Origin: an uncultured Clostridia bacterium | GTDB lineage: Bacteria; Bacillota; Clostridia; UBA1381 | Assembly: GCA_934454215.1 (NCBI GenBank) | Contig: CAKSGG010000001.1 | Location: forward strand, 46,985-110,984 | Reading direction: 5' to 3' | Length of the DNA stretch: 64,000 nucleotides | Program-made: the position numbers and the translations under genes | The notes under the pieces: generated by a model | The model's database searches: none | What the model was told of the DNA's origin: nothing | The model's input: the letters and a program-made list of their open reading frames with translations, nothing else | Shown: positions 26,918 through 35,509 of the stretch, in pieces | How positions within the stretch are numbered: the first letter of the stretch is position 1 | Layout of the letters: each line of letters begins with the position of its first letter

Positions 26918-27558
26918 TGAAATACATAGGAATCCCGATGGGAATGTGGCTGCTGTTTAAAAAATCCTTTCGCCGGAATATGGAAAGCGAGTTCGGAGTA
27001 AACGCAGACGATGTTGCACGGAAAGCAAAACGGAAATATAAAGAGATAATTGCGTCTTTGCCCGAATTTGAAAAAACGGACAGATTTCAAATAAATATCG
27101 TAAACTGCGCAATGCTCGGCGCATTTGTTCTTTCGATGCCGTTTCGACCCGATGCCGAAGCACTGACCGAATATTATGCAAAGGCTATGATGACGCCGCT
27201 GATGAAATGGTTTTGCCGTGAAAGCGGAAAGGGAAAATATACGAAAAAAGATATTGATGAAATGAAATTGACTGCGGTGATGAAATTTGCCGACCGCAAT
27301 CCTTATTCCTGGAACATGGACTTTTACGAATATCCCGACGGCAGCGGCTATGAGGCACGGTTTACAAAATGCGGTATTTGCGTTTTGATGAAAGAGCTGG
27401 GACTTTACGACCTTACGACTGCGATGTGTCATCTTGACTATACGATGAGCGAGGCGGGCGGAGTTACGGATTTTGTTCGGAAATACACGCTTGCGTCGGG
27501 CGGTGCGTACTGTGACTGCGGATATAAAAAGAAATTAAAAACGGACTGCGGTATTTAG
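26917..27558 (+). CDS. L-2-amino-thiazoline-4-carboxylate (ATC) hydrolase-family protein
   Basis: The ATG overlaps the upstream stop codon (TAATG), so translation is likely coupled. The 213-residue product matches the ATC-hydrolase-like family through its N-terminal helix (FRRNMESEFG), the central YEARFTKCGICVLMKELGLY block, the CHLDYTMSE motif and the C-terminal SGGAYCDCGYKK. The named activity is ring opening of ATC in cysteine metabolism in Pseudomonas. Many clostridial members have no tested substrate, so the reaction here is uncertain. It appears to be a whole domain, in contrast to the short homologous tail of the neighbour. Confidence 0.8.
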   Translation: MKYIGIPMGMWLLFKKSFRRNMESEFGVNADDVARKAKRKYKEIIASLPEFEKTDRFQINIVNCAMLGAFVLSMPFRPDAEALTEYYAKAMMTPLMKWFCRESGKGKYTKKDIDEMKLTAVMKFADRNPYSWNMDFYEYPDGSGYEARFTKCGICVLMKELGLYDLTTAMCHLDYTMSEAGGVTDFVRKYTLASGGAYCDCGYKKKLKTDCGI

Positions 27559-27571
27559 TGCGGCAGTCCGT
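27541..27571. terminator. Bidirectional intrinsic terminator between convergent genes
   Basis: ACGGACTGC (27541-27549) and GCAGTCCGT (27563-27571) form a perfect 9-bp stem. TTTGATTTTT follows on the plus strand and a TTTTTAATT run on the minus strand. The stop codon of the ATC-hydrolase-like gene lies inside the loop. Confidence 0.8.
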
Positions 27572-27578
27572 TTGATTT

Positions 27579-29312
27579 TTATTCAATACTCCAGCTTTGT
27601 CCCTGCAATTGCAAATCTGACATTCTTTTAAATATTCCGTTCTTGTTCATAAGCTCGGAGGGAGAGCCTTGCTCTGCCGCTTCTCCGTCAGCTAAAACGA
27701 CGATTTTATTGGCTCCTGCAACCGTTCTCATTCTGTGAGCGATTACAAGAACTGTTTTATTTTTGATAAGTCTTGAAAGAGCAGTCTGTATTGCCGTTTC
27801 GTTTTCAACGTCAAGACTTGCCGTTGCCTCGTCAAGCAGAATAATCGGTGCGTCCTTCAAAAATGCTCTTGCAATCGAAATTCTCTGTCTTTCACCGCCC
27901 GACAGCTCACAGCCGTTTTCTCCGATAGCGGTGTTCCATTTATCAGGCAGCTTTTCCGCAAACTCGTCACAGTTTGCAAGGCGTGCCGCCTCAAGAACCT
28001 CTTCATTGGTTGCGCCCTTGCGCCCGAGCCTTATATTTTCCATTATGGTATTATTAAATAATGTCACGTCCTGAAATACGATTGAGTACAAATTCATAAG
28101 CGTTTCGGGGTCGATATGTGAAATATCCATACCGCCTACCGTAATCGTACCCTTTTGGTTATCCCAAAACCGTGCGGCTAAACGAGACACCGTTGTTTTT
28201 CCGCCGCCCGATGGTCCTACAAGCGCTGTCACCTCACCCTGCTTTGCCGTAAACGATACGTCTTTTAAAACTGTTTCGCTGTTGTTATAAGCAAATCCGA
28301 CATGATTAAACACAATATCGCAGCCCTTGTTGGTGAGAACGTTTTCTCCGTGCTGAATCGGGTGGTCAAGTATTTCGTTCATGCGTGCAACGTTTGTTCT
28401 CATAGCGATTACCGCCGCAAGATTTTGCAGTGCCGACTGCATCGGGTCGTAAAGACGGGACGCAACAAGCAAAAACATAAACATTGTCAAAACGTCTATA
28501 TCGCCGTTTGCAAGCCTGATACCTCCGGCAAGCGCAACAGTGGCGATACCGAGTTTTAATATCATTCCGGCTGACGTAACGAAAATTGCTGTTACAAGCT
28601 CTGCTGAAATAGCGCCCTTTTCAACGCCTTGAATTTTTTTCTTTAAACCATTGAGATAAGCATTTTCCGCATTGTTGGCTTTTAAATCGCGCACCGTTTC
28701 AATATATTCCTGAATCCCGTCCGCACACGTCATTTTTGCCGCCATGTTCTTACGCTGAAATTTATCCTGCACTCTGTAGCTTAAAATTATTATCAGTACC
28801 GATACGGGGATTACCCAAAGTGCGCTGACTGCCATTGGTGCGTCAAAGAAAAACAGGCTCAGAGCAATAAGCAGTGTGGAAATAACCGAACCGAACAGTG
28901 CCGGCAAATAATGCGAGCAGTCCTTTTCCAGTACTTCGCAGTCCGCCATGATAGTACTTGTCAAATCGGCAAGGTCTTTTTTGCCGAAGAATGAAAGAGG
29001 CAGCTTGCGGAGCTTTTCGGCAAGGCTGATTCTTCTTTTTCCGCTTTCCTCATACGTTGTGAAAAATGTATTGTTATACTGAAACCAAGTCGTTATAAGT
29101 ATCAGTGCAAAGCAGGCTATGCACCCGATAATATAAAATGCGGTTCTGTCATTGGGGACGTTTCCGCCGAGTAAATCGGCGGTTATGCAGTAAAGAAGTC
29201 CCGTGGGTATCATAAAAGCGATGTTCTGAAAAGCACACGCAATTATGCCCTTGATTAAGCCGACAGCGCCCGCCCTTGACGATGCTGTTGCTTTTTGTAT
29301 CAATTTTATCAT
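27579..29312 (-). CDS. ABC transporter, fused permease/ATPase, second subunit
   Basis: The start at 29312 (MIKLIQKATASS) follows GGAGG by 10 bases. In-frame codons further upstream would overlap the end of the partner gene. The 577-residue half-transporter has six membrane helices in residues 1-310 and a nucleotide-binding domain with Walker A GPSGGGKTT, signature LSGGERQRISIARA and Walker B IILLDEATASLD. It begins 5 bases after its partner's stop codon, so the two almost surely form a heterodimer. Sequence style resembles the IrtA/IrtB and multidrug exporter group. The cargo is unknown. Confidence 0.92.
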   Translation of the reverse strand: MIKLIQKATASSRAGAVGLIKGIIACAFQNIAFMIPTGLLYCITADLLGGNVPNDRTAFYIIGCIACFALILITTWFQYNNTFFTTYEESGKRRISLAEKLRKLPLSFFGKKDLADLTSTIMADCEVLEKDCSHYLPALFGSVISTLLIALSLFFFDAPMAVSALWVIPVSVLIIILSYRVQDKFQRKNMAAKMTCADGIQEYIETVRDLKANNAENAYLNGLKKKIQGVEKGAISAELVTAIFVTSAGMILKLGIATVALAGGIRLANGDIDVLTMFMFLLVASRLYDPMQSALQNLAAVIAMRTNVARMNEILDHPIQHGENVLTNKGCDIVFNHVGFAYNNSETVLKDVSFTAKQGEVTALVGPSGGGKTTVSRLAARFWDNQKGTITVGGMDISHIDPETLMNLYSIVFQDVTLFNNTIMENIRLGRKGATNEEVLEAARLANCDEFAEKLPDKWNTAIGENGCELSGGERQRISIARAFLKDAPIILLDEATASLDVENETAIQTALSRLIKNKTVLVIAHRMRTVAGANKIVVLADGEAAEQGSPSELMNKNGIFKRMSDLQLQGQSWSIE

Positions 29313-29317
29313 AATAT

Positions 29318-31099
29318 TCAGTCCTCCTTTACGCTTTCGCTCGATACTTTCCATTCTACCGATGCCTGATAATCATTCCACATTTTTGCGAATAAGCCGT
29401 TGGCTGCGCATAATTCGTCACGCTTGCCGCTCTCTGCGATTTTTCCGTTTTCAATAACATATATGCAATCCGCATTTGCCACAGTGGAAAGTCTGTGAGC
29501 AATCATAATAACGGTTTTTCCCTTTGCAAGCTCCGCAAATGCCGATTGAACCTTCACCTCGTTGTCGGGGTCGGCAAAGGCAGTTGCCTCGTCAAGAATA
29601 ATAATCGGCGTATTTTTAAGAATAGCTCTTGCAATTGCGATACGCTGCTGCTCTCCGCCTGAAAGATATACGCCGTCCGTTCCGATTACGGTATTAAGCC
29701 CGTCAGGGAATTTCTCGATAATATCCATACACTGAGCCGCTTTTAAAGCCTCCGTAACTTCCGTTATTGATGCGTCGGGCTTGCCCATTTTTACGTTATC
29801 GAGAATGGAAGCCTTAATCAGCCTGCTGTTCTGGAAAACGAACGATACATTATTCATAAGCTCTTCTTTCGGAATATCACGTACATCGGCACCGCCGATT
29901 TTTATACTGCCGCCCGTTGCGTCAAAAAAGCGTGATATAAGGCTTGCAAGCGTGGATTTTCCGCCGCCCGACGGTCCTACGAACGCAACCGTTTCACCTT
30001 GATTTATTTTAAGCGATATACCTCGGATAACATCATTTTTGCCGTCATAGCTGAAATGAACATCATTAAGCTCTACCGAAGAATTGCAGGGGTGAGCCGG
30101 TGACGGGCTTTCATACATCGGCTCGGTGTTCAATATGCTGTCAATTCTTTGAAGTGCGTCCTCCACAACCATATTATTTTCGCTCATATACATGATTTTT
30201 GTAAGCGTTACGGAAATTACGGGCGTTATGATTATGTAAAACAAAAGATTCAGCAGAAATTTATCGGTAACGCCGTTTTGCGTGAACAAAAATGCTCCCG
30301 CAATCAAAAATGCAAATACACCGTTAATCGCAGCGGTATAAAGCATCATCGGCATACGCATATCCTTTGTGTAGGCTATGACCCATTTTTCGTATTCATC
30401 AATCGTACTCTTGAATTTTTTGAAAGAAAAGACCGACTGACCGAATGTTTTTACAACCGGAATACCGCGTACATATTCAACGGCTTCGTTCGACATTGCC
30501 GCAAGAGCGTTTCCGTACTGACGCATTTTTTCCTCCATGCGCTTGCCCGTCATGGCAGACATGATTACAAATCCCAGAATAACGGGCAAAAGACTGAGCA
30601 GTCCCAGTCGCCAGTCAAACGCCATAAGCAAAACAAGCAGACCTATAGGAGTTGCGATTGCACCGTATTTATCGGGGAGCTGGTGTGCAAGATAAGTTTC
30701 GGTTGCGCCCGTGCTGTCGCTTATGATTTTGCGCAGTCTGCCGCTGCCGAATGAGTCGGTAAAGCCGAGCGGCAGCTTTGCGATATATTCCGTTGTTTCG
30801 ATTCTCAGGTTGGTTGCAACCCTGAATGCAGAGAGGTGCGAGCACATTAAAGCGCATATGTAAATTAAAAATGAGAGAATTGCAAATATGACCGCCATTA
30901 TTCCGTAATGCGGAAGATTCTGCGCAGCGGCAAAATCGGGTGATACCGCCAGAATTTCTTTTATGATTTTCCATATGTACCAAAACGGTACAAGCGCCGT
31001 AAGCGCACTGACGGCAGACAAAAGCCATGAGAGATACGTTAAATATTTATATCCGCCCGCATAGCTCATCAGTCGTGATAAATTTGATTGCTTTTTCAA
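29318..31099 (-). CDS. ABC transporter, fused permease/ATPase, first subunit
   Basis: The TTG start at 31099 has GGAGG 8 bases upstream. The 593 residues include six predicted membrane helices (residues 15-310) and an ATPase domain with Walker A GPSGGGKST, signature LSGGEQQRIAIARA and Walker B IIILDEATAFAD. After Walker B this subunit has FADPDNE where the partner has SLDVENE, a hint of asymmetric ATP sites. It is the first gene of a two-gene operon located next to a TetR regulator on the same strand, the usual layout of a drug-inducible efflux pump; siderophore-type transport is an alternative. Confidence 0.92.
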   Translation of the reverse strand: MKKQSNLSRLMSYAGGYKYLTYLSWLLSAVSALTALVPFWYIWKIIKEILAVSPDFAAAQNLPHYGIMAVIFAILSFLIYICALMCSHLSAFRVATNLRIETTEYIAKLPLGFTDSFGSGRLRKIISDSTGATETYLAHQLPDKYGAIATPIGLLVLLMAFDWRLGLLSLLPVILGFVIMSAMTGKRMEEKMRQYGNALAAMSNEAVEYVRGIPVVKTFGQSVFSFKKFKSTIDEYEKWVIAYTKDMRMPMMLYTAAINGVFAFLIAGAFLFTQNGVTDKFLLNLLFYIIITPVISVTLTKIMYMSENNMVVEDALQRIDSILNTEPMYESPSPAHPCNSSVELNDVHFSYDGKNDVIRGISLKINQGETVAFVGPSGGGKSTLASLISRFFDATGGSIKIGGADVRDIPKEELMNNVSFVFQNSRLIKASILDNVKMGKPDASITEVTEALKAAQCMDIIEKFPDGLNTVIGTDGVYLSGGEQQRIAIARAILKNTPIIILDEATAFADPDNEVKVQSAFAELAKGKTVIMIAHRLSTVANADCIYVIENGKIAESGKRDELCAANGLFAKMWNDYQASVEWKVSSESVKED

Positions 31100-31138
31100 G
31101 ATAAATTCCTCCTTGAATTAATTTAATCTATGATAACG

Positions 31139-31187
31139 GAAACGCTGCAGCCGTTTCCAAATATCCGGTTAGTTATACCTAACTGAA
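31139..31187 (-). promoter_or_regulatory. Leader palindromes ahead of the ABC operon
   Basis: GGAAACG/CGTTTCC (31139-31159) surrounds a PstI-like CTGCAG core, and AGTTA-TACC-TAACT (31172-31185) is a second palindrome overlapping a possible minus-strand -10 (TATAAC). Both lie between the ABC genes and tetR and are candidate operator or leader-hairpin elements. Confidence 0.45.
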
Positions 31188-31205
31188 TGTTAAAAATTAA
31201 AGGGA

Positions 31206-31817
31206 TTAAAACCCCATAATTTTCTTCCAGCCGGCAGTATAAAAGTCTCTTAAATCACGAACGTATTCTTTTGCCTTTTCATATGGCATATCGTGTATAA
31301 CAAGCTCAAAATATGCGGAAAACATTCCGATGCAAAGCATATGTTCAAGCTGCGGTTCAACCGTATATTTCGGATAGCCTATAGTTTCCATGTTTTCGGC
31401 AAATTTATGTGTTGCGCCGACTTCGATTTCTACCATATCATGAATCATATTTTCGTATTTTGTACCCTCGGAGCAGGAAAGTATAAGCTTAAAAGCATTA
31501 ATATTTTTGTAAATATATTCTGTCATCCAATCCATGCAGTCGCCCGATATTTTTCCCATATTATCACGCTGACCGTCAGGCGGCAGCTCTGCAAATTCTT
31601 CCTGCGCCTCGATAAATTTTGTCATCACCGTTTCATAATGCTTGCCGACCAATGCGTCAAACAGCTCTTCTTTGCTTTTATAATATCCGTAAAATGCGCC
31701 TGTGGTAACGCCTGCGGTTTTAACAATATTGCGCAGAGATGCCGATTTAAAGCCTTTTTCAAGAAATTCTGTTTCCGCTGCGTTAAAAATTGCGTCAAGC
31801 GTTTTATTTTCGCTCAT
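31206..31817 (-). CDS. TetR/AcrR-family transcriptional regulator
   Basis: The 203-residue product starts at an ATG preceded by GGAGG. Residues 8-55 form the TetR helix-turn-helix (ASLRNIVKTAGVTTGAFYGY, then YKSKEELFDAL). The rest is an all-helical ligand-binding/dimer domain. It is upstream of, and on the same strand as, the ABC exporter pair, and strong inverted repeats lie before its own start, so autoregulation and control of the exporter are the natural inference. The inducer is unknown. Confidence 0.93.
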   Translation of the reverse strand: MSENKTLDAIFNAAETEFLEKGFKSASLRNIVKTAGVTTGAFYGYYKSKEELFDALVGKHYETVMTKFIEAQEEFAELPPDGQRDNMGKISGDCMDWMTEYIYKNINAFKLILSCSEGTKYENMIHDMVEIEVGATHKFAENMETIGYPKYTVEPQLEHMLCIGMFSAYFELVIHDMPYEKAKEYVRDLRDFYTAGWKKIMGF

Positions 31818-31832
31818 CTGTTTGCCTCCGAT

Positions 31833-31870
31833 ATAACAGTGTTACATTAATAACAGTATAACACTGTTAT
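31833..31870 (-). promoter_or_regulatory. Candidate TetR operator upstream of tetR
   Basis: ATAACAGTGTTA (31833-31844) and TAACACTGTTAT (31859-31870) are exact reverse complements. Each contains a self-symmetric 9-mer (AACAGTGTT and AACACTGTT). Centres are about 25 bases apart, which would suit two TetR dimers over the tetR promoter. Confidence 0.65.
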
Positions 31871-31910
31871 ATAGTTTTGTCAACAGCTTTTTTTAAATTT
31901 GTCAATATGC

Positions 31911-31956
31911 AAAAAATAAAAGACCGAATACACATTTATTGTGTGCATTCGGTCTT
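31911..31956. terminator. Terminator downstream of the flavodiiron gene
   Basis: AAGACCGAATACACA (from 31920) pairs with TGTGCATTCGGTCTT (ending near 31956) with a short AT loop. The minus-strand product ends in TTATTTTTT. It separates the flavodiiron gene from tetR. Confidence 0.85.
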
Positions 31957-31968
31957 ATTTGACAATTA

Positions 31969-33120
31969 TTATAACAGCTCCTTTGCAAGGACTTCAATCT
32001 GTTCCGCATTTTCTTCGGTCAGTGCAGATTTAATCGTAACCGTCGTATCGGTATACGTAATATTTTTGCTGTTTTCAAACATATTTTTCATTACCTTTGC
32101 GGCTGTCGGTGCCCATGAGCCGTTCTCTATAAATGCAATCGTTCTGTTTTGGAAGTTTCTTTCTGTCAGATGCTCTATAAATTCTTTCATGAACGGGAAT
32201 ATGTCATTGTTATATGTTGTGGTTGCAAGAACAAGCTTGCCGTATCTGAATGCGTCCTCAACAGCCTCTGCCATATCACAGCGTGCCAAATCATTAACGG
32301 CAACCTTGGGACATCCGCTTTCTTTAAGCTTTTGCGCTAACAGCTCAACCGCCTTTTTCGTGTTTCCGTAAACCGATGTATACGCAATCACAACGCCCTC
32401 GCTCTCAACGGAATACGACGACCATATATCATACAGATTTATGTAATAACCAAGATTTTCGGTTAAAATCGGACCGTGCAGAGGACAGATTTTTTCAATA
32501 TCGAGCGCTGCGGCTTTTTTTAGCAGACTCTGTACCTGTGCGCCGTACTTGCCGACGATACCGATATAATATCTTCTTGCCTCGCAAGCCCAGTCCTCGT
32601 CAGCGTCAAGAGCGCCGAATTTTCCGAAACCGTCCGCCGAGAATAGAATTTTATCATGGTTATCATATGTCACGGTAACCTCCGGCCAATGAACCATAGG
32701 AGCGGCAATAAATGAAAGCGTATGCTTGCCAAGCTCGAGAGTGTCACCCTCCTTGATTTCGATTGCTCTGTCACTGTAGTCCGTTCCGAAGAATTGTTTC
32801 ATCATCACAAATGCTTTTTTTGAGGATACAACCTTTGCGCCTGTATACAAATCCATAAAGCTTGTTATATTTGCGGAGTGGTCGGGCTCCATGTGCTGAA
32901 CTATTAGATAGTCGGGCTCTCTGCCGTCCAGCTCACGGCGCAGATTTTCAAGCCATTCATCTCCAAAATGAGCGTCAACCGTATCAAGAACCGCTATTTT
33001 ATCATCGATAATCATATATGAGTTGTATGCCATTCCGTTTTCAACAACGTATTGTCCTTCGAATAAATCTATTTCGTGGTCATTTACGCCTATATACTTT
33101 ACATCATTCGTTATTTCCAT
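31969..33120 (-). CDS. Flavodiiron protein (FprA-type A flavoprotein)
   Basis: The 383-residue protein has an N-terminal metallo-beta-lactamase-fold diiron domain with ligands in QHMEPDHSAN (HxExDH), the MVHWPE segment and ICPLHGP, and a C-terminal flavodoxin domain starting VIAYTSVYGNTKK that binds FMN. Such proteins reduce O2 or NO to water or N2O and protect strict anaerobes. No rubredoxin domain is fused, so electrons would come from a separate rubredoxin or similar donor. It has its own promoter and terminator. Confidence 0.95.
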   Translation of the reverse strand: MEITNDVKYIGVNDHEIDLFEGQYVVENGMAYNSYMIIDDKIAVLDTVDAHFGDEWLENLRRELDGREPDYLIVQHMEPDHSANITSFMDLYTGAKVVSSKKAFVMMKQFFGTDYSDRAIEIKEGDTLELGKHTLSFIAAPMVHWPEVTVTYDNHDKILFSADGFGKFGALDADEDWACEARRYYIGIVGKYGAQVQSLLKKAAALDIEKICPLHGPILTENLGYYINLYDIWSSYSVESEGVVIAYTSVYGNTKKAVELLAQKLKESGCPKVAVNDLARCDMAEAVEDAFRYGKLVLATTTYNNDIFPFMKEFIEHLTERNFQNRTIAFIENGSWAPTAAKVMKNMFENSKNITYTDTTVTIKSALTEENAEQIEVLAKELL

Positions 33121-33154
33121 AACAGTAAACTTCCTTTCCTGAATAATATCTTAT

Positions 33155-33183
33155 ATTATATCATAAATATTTTTATATTTCAA
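33155..33183 (-). promoter_or_regulatory. Candidate promoter for the flavodiiron gene
   Basis: Minus strand TTGAAA (33183-33178), 17 bases, TATAAT (33160-33155), 34 bases upstream of the ATG. Confidence 0.75.
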
Positions 33184-33192
33184 CAGAAATAT

Positions 33193-34359
33193 TTATTTCT
33201 TTTTCATCGAGGCTATACCCATGAGCAGGATAATCGGGAATATGACAGCCGCAAGAAGTCCGGCTCTCAGATTGTCGCCGAATGCGCCCGAAACAAGCCC
33301 GACAAGCGTAGGACCGCTGCTGCATCCTATATCGCCGCCAAGTGCGAGCAGTGCAAACATAGCCGTGCCGCCGTTGGGGATTTTCTTTGCCGAAAGGCTG
33401 TATGTACCGGGCCACATTATACCTACGGAAAATCCGCACAGACCGCAGCCGAGAAGTGCGATAACGGGATTTTGAACAAGTCCTGCGATAAGGTAGCTTA
33501 CAATACACAGGCATGAGCAGAAAATCATAAAGCTTTTAAGGCTTATTTTTGCGATGATTTTCGCACCGACAAGTCTTGATATTCCCATTAACAGCGCAAA
33601 CATAAGCGTACCGAGCAGGTCGCCCATGGTTTTTGATATGTTAAGCCCCTTTTCCGCAAATGCCGACGACCATTGCGACATTGAAAGCTCCGCAGCACCT
33701 GCGCATACCATAAGTATAAACATCAGCCAGAATATACCGGAGCATAATATGCCTTTAAGCCCGCCTTCGCCGTCCTCCTCCTTGATTTCCGGAATATGCA
33801 CATTCATAAAATAGAATATATTGGCAACCGGCCACAGTGCCCATAAAAATGCGGCATATCTCCAGTTTTCCATGCCGAACAGCTTGAAAAACAGCGTCGA
33901 CAGTATTACAACAAAAACGTGACCCCAGCAGTAAAATGAATGAAGGAGGCTCATTGTTGACGCCTTATGCTCCGTCGGACATGCTTCAACCATCGGGCTT
34001 ACCACGACTTCAAGTAATCCTCCGCCCACTGCGTACAGTAAAATCGAAATTAAAAGTCCCGTGTACGGGTCGATTATGTATGGAAGTATGCCGAGCGAAA
34101 TAAGTCCTGCCGCCGCCATTGCGTCTGCGGTAATGACCGACGCTTTATAGCCTATTTTATTTACAATTCCTGCGGAAACCAAATCCGTCAGAAGCTGTAT
34201 TGCAAAGTTTACCGTTACAAGGAATGTCACCTTTGAAAGTGATATTCCGAAATTTGCGCTGAAAAATACAAACAGCAGCGGGACAAAGTTATTTACTACC
34301 GCCTGCACGACATATCCCAGACTGCAAGCGGCTATTGTGTGTTTATAGCTTGTTCTCAT
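33193..34359 (-). CDS. MFS transporter
   Basis: The start is set at 34359 (MRTSYKHT) because GGAGAAG sits just upstream; an in-frame ATG at 34395 lies deeper inside the neighbouring gene. The 388 residues form about 12 hydrophobic segments with an MFS-like loop between helices 2 and 3 (VNKIGYKASVI). The middle loop has an acidic stretch EIKEEDGEGG. The protein resembles the sugar/nucleoside-type MFS members of clostridia, but the substrate cannot be inferred. The gene overlaps the upstream methyltransferase by 17 bases. Confidence 0.85.
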   Translation of the reverse strand: MRTSYKHTIAACSLGYVVQAVVNNFVPLLFVFFSANFGISLSKVTFLVTVNFAIQLLTDLVSAGIVNKIGYKASVITADAMAAAGLISLGILPYIIDPYTGLLISILLYAVGGGLLEVVVSPMVEACPTEHKASTMSLLHSFYCWGHVFVVILSTLFFKLFGMENWRYAAFLWALWPVANIFYFMNVHIPEIKEEDGEGGLKGILCSGIFWLMFILMVCAGAAELSMSQWSSAFAEKGLNISKTMGDLLGTLMFALLMGISRLVGAKIIAKISLKSFMIFCSCLCIVSYLIAGLVQNPVIALLGCGLCGFSVGIMWPGTYSLSAKKIPNGGTAMFALLALGGDIGCSSGPTLVGLVSGAFGDNLRAGLLAAVIFPIILLMGIASMKKK

Positions 34360-35509
34360 TTTTTTCTTCTCCTTGCTTTTTCGGCGGTTTTTCACCGAAA
34401 TACTGATATATATTGCATTTTATCATTCCGTTGTAAATTTTGCGCTTTTTGCTTGCTCTCTGACCAAAAAGCTTTTCAAAGTTTTCGTTTGACGTGAGTA
34501 TGTAATAACTCCATTTATCAAGCTTTTTGAAAGTCTTTCCTATATTTGAATACAGCTTTTCGCACTCTTTCTTCTCACCCATGCGCTCACCGTACGGCGG
34601 ATTGCATATAATTGTTCCGTAAGGCTTGTCAATAAAAATATCCTCCGCCTTTTGACTGCTTACGGTAATAAATTGACCGACTCCCGCTTTTTCGGCATTG
34701 CTGCGTGTAAGCTCGGCGCATGATTTATCGATGTCGGACGCATATATTTCAAGGGGTACGTCCTTTTCAAGACTTTGCGCCTCATCGGCGGTTTCCGAAA
34801 TTATACTTTGCGTCATTTGATCAAAGCTGTTCATTGCGAAATCTCTGCCAAGTCCCGGGGCAATATTGAGCTTGAATAAAGCGCCCTCAATCGGGATTGT
34901 TCCCGAACCGCAGAACGGGTCAATCAGGGGGTATTCAAATTTCCAGTAGCTCATCATTACCATAGCCGCCGCTATTGTTTCACGCAGCGGAGCGGCGTTT
35001 GAATACTGTCTGTAGCCTCTTTTGTGCAGCGGTTCTCCCGACGTATCAATCATCAGAGTAACCCTGTCCTTTAATATTGAAAACTGAATTTGATACTGTG
35101 CTCCGTCCTCGGGCAGCCATTCTGCTCCGCAGTGCTGAGACATTTTTGTCGCTATTGCCTTTTTTATGATTGCCTGACAATCACGTACGCTTGCAAGCTG
35201 AGATTTTACACTGTGTCCCTTTACAGGAAATGCACTGCTGATATTTAAAAATCTCTGCCAGTCGACAGCCTTTGTTTTTTCAAATAATTCTTCAAATGTA
35301 ACGGCTTCAAATTCAGCCGCCTTTATAAGCACACGTTCGCCCGTGCGCAGCCACAGATTTGCTCTGTATGCGTCTTTGTAACTGCCCTCGAATGTAACTC
35401 TGCCGTCCTCGACCGATACGGTTTCGTAACCGAGCCGCCGTATTTCTTTTGCGGTAAATGCTTCAAGCCCGAACAGTACAGGAACAACAATTTCAAATTT
35501 ATCTTCCAT
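34343..35509 (-). CDS. THUMP-domain class I RNA methyltransferase (RlmL/YpsC type)
   Basis: The 388-residue protein has an N-terminal ferredoxin-like/THUMP region (residues 1-160), then a Rossmann methyltransferase with the SAM motif DPFCGSGTIPIEGA and the catalytic NPPYGER that marks N2-guanine methylation. The homologous RlmL domain methylates G2445 of 23S rRNA. It starts within the end of the RNase R gene (11-base overlap), so both are cotranscribed. Confidence 0.93.
   Translation of the reverse strand: MEDKFEIVVPVLFGLEAFTAKEIRRLGYETVSVEDGRVTFEGSYKDAYRANLWLRTGERVLIKAAEFEAVTFEELFEKTKAVDWQRFLNISSAFPVKGHSVKSQLASVRDCQAIIKKAIATKMSQHCGAEWLPEDGAQYQIQFSILKDRVTLMIDTSGEPLHKRGYRQYSNAAPLRETIAAAMVMMSYWKFEYPLIDPFCGSGTIPIEGALFKLNIAPGLGRDFAMNSFDQMTQSIISETADEAQSLEKDVPLEIYASDIDKSCAELTRSNAEKAGVGQFITVSSQKAEDIFIDKPYGTIICNPPYGERMGEKKECEKLYSNIGKTFKKLDKWSYYILTSNENFEKLFGQRASKKRKIYNGMIKCNIYQYFGEKPPKKQGEEKNENKL

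Noticed and set aside
30669..31028. Frames opposite or out of frame in the ABC transporter genes
   Set aside because: They overlap the fused permease-ATPase genes fully and show no domain pattern.
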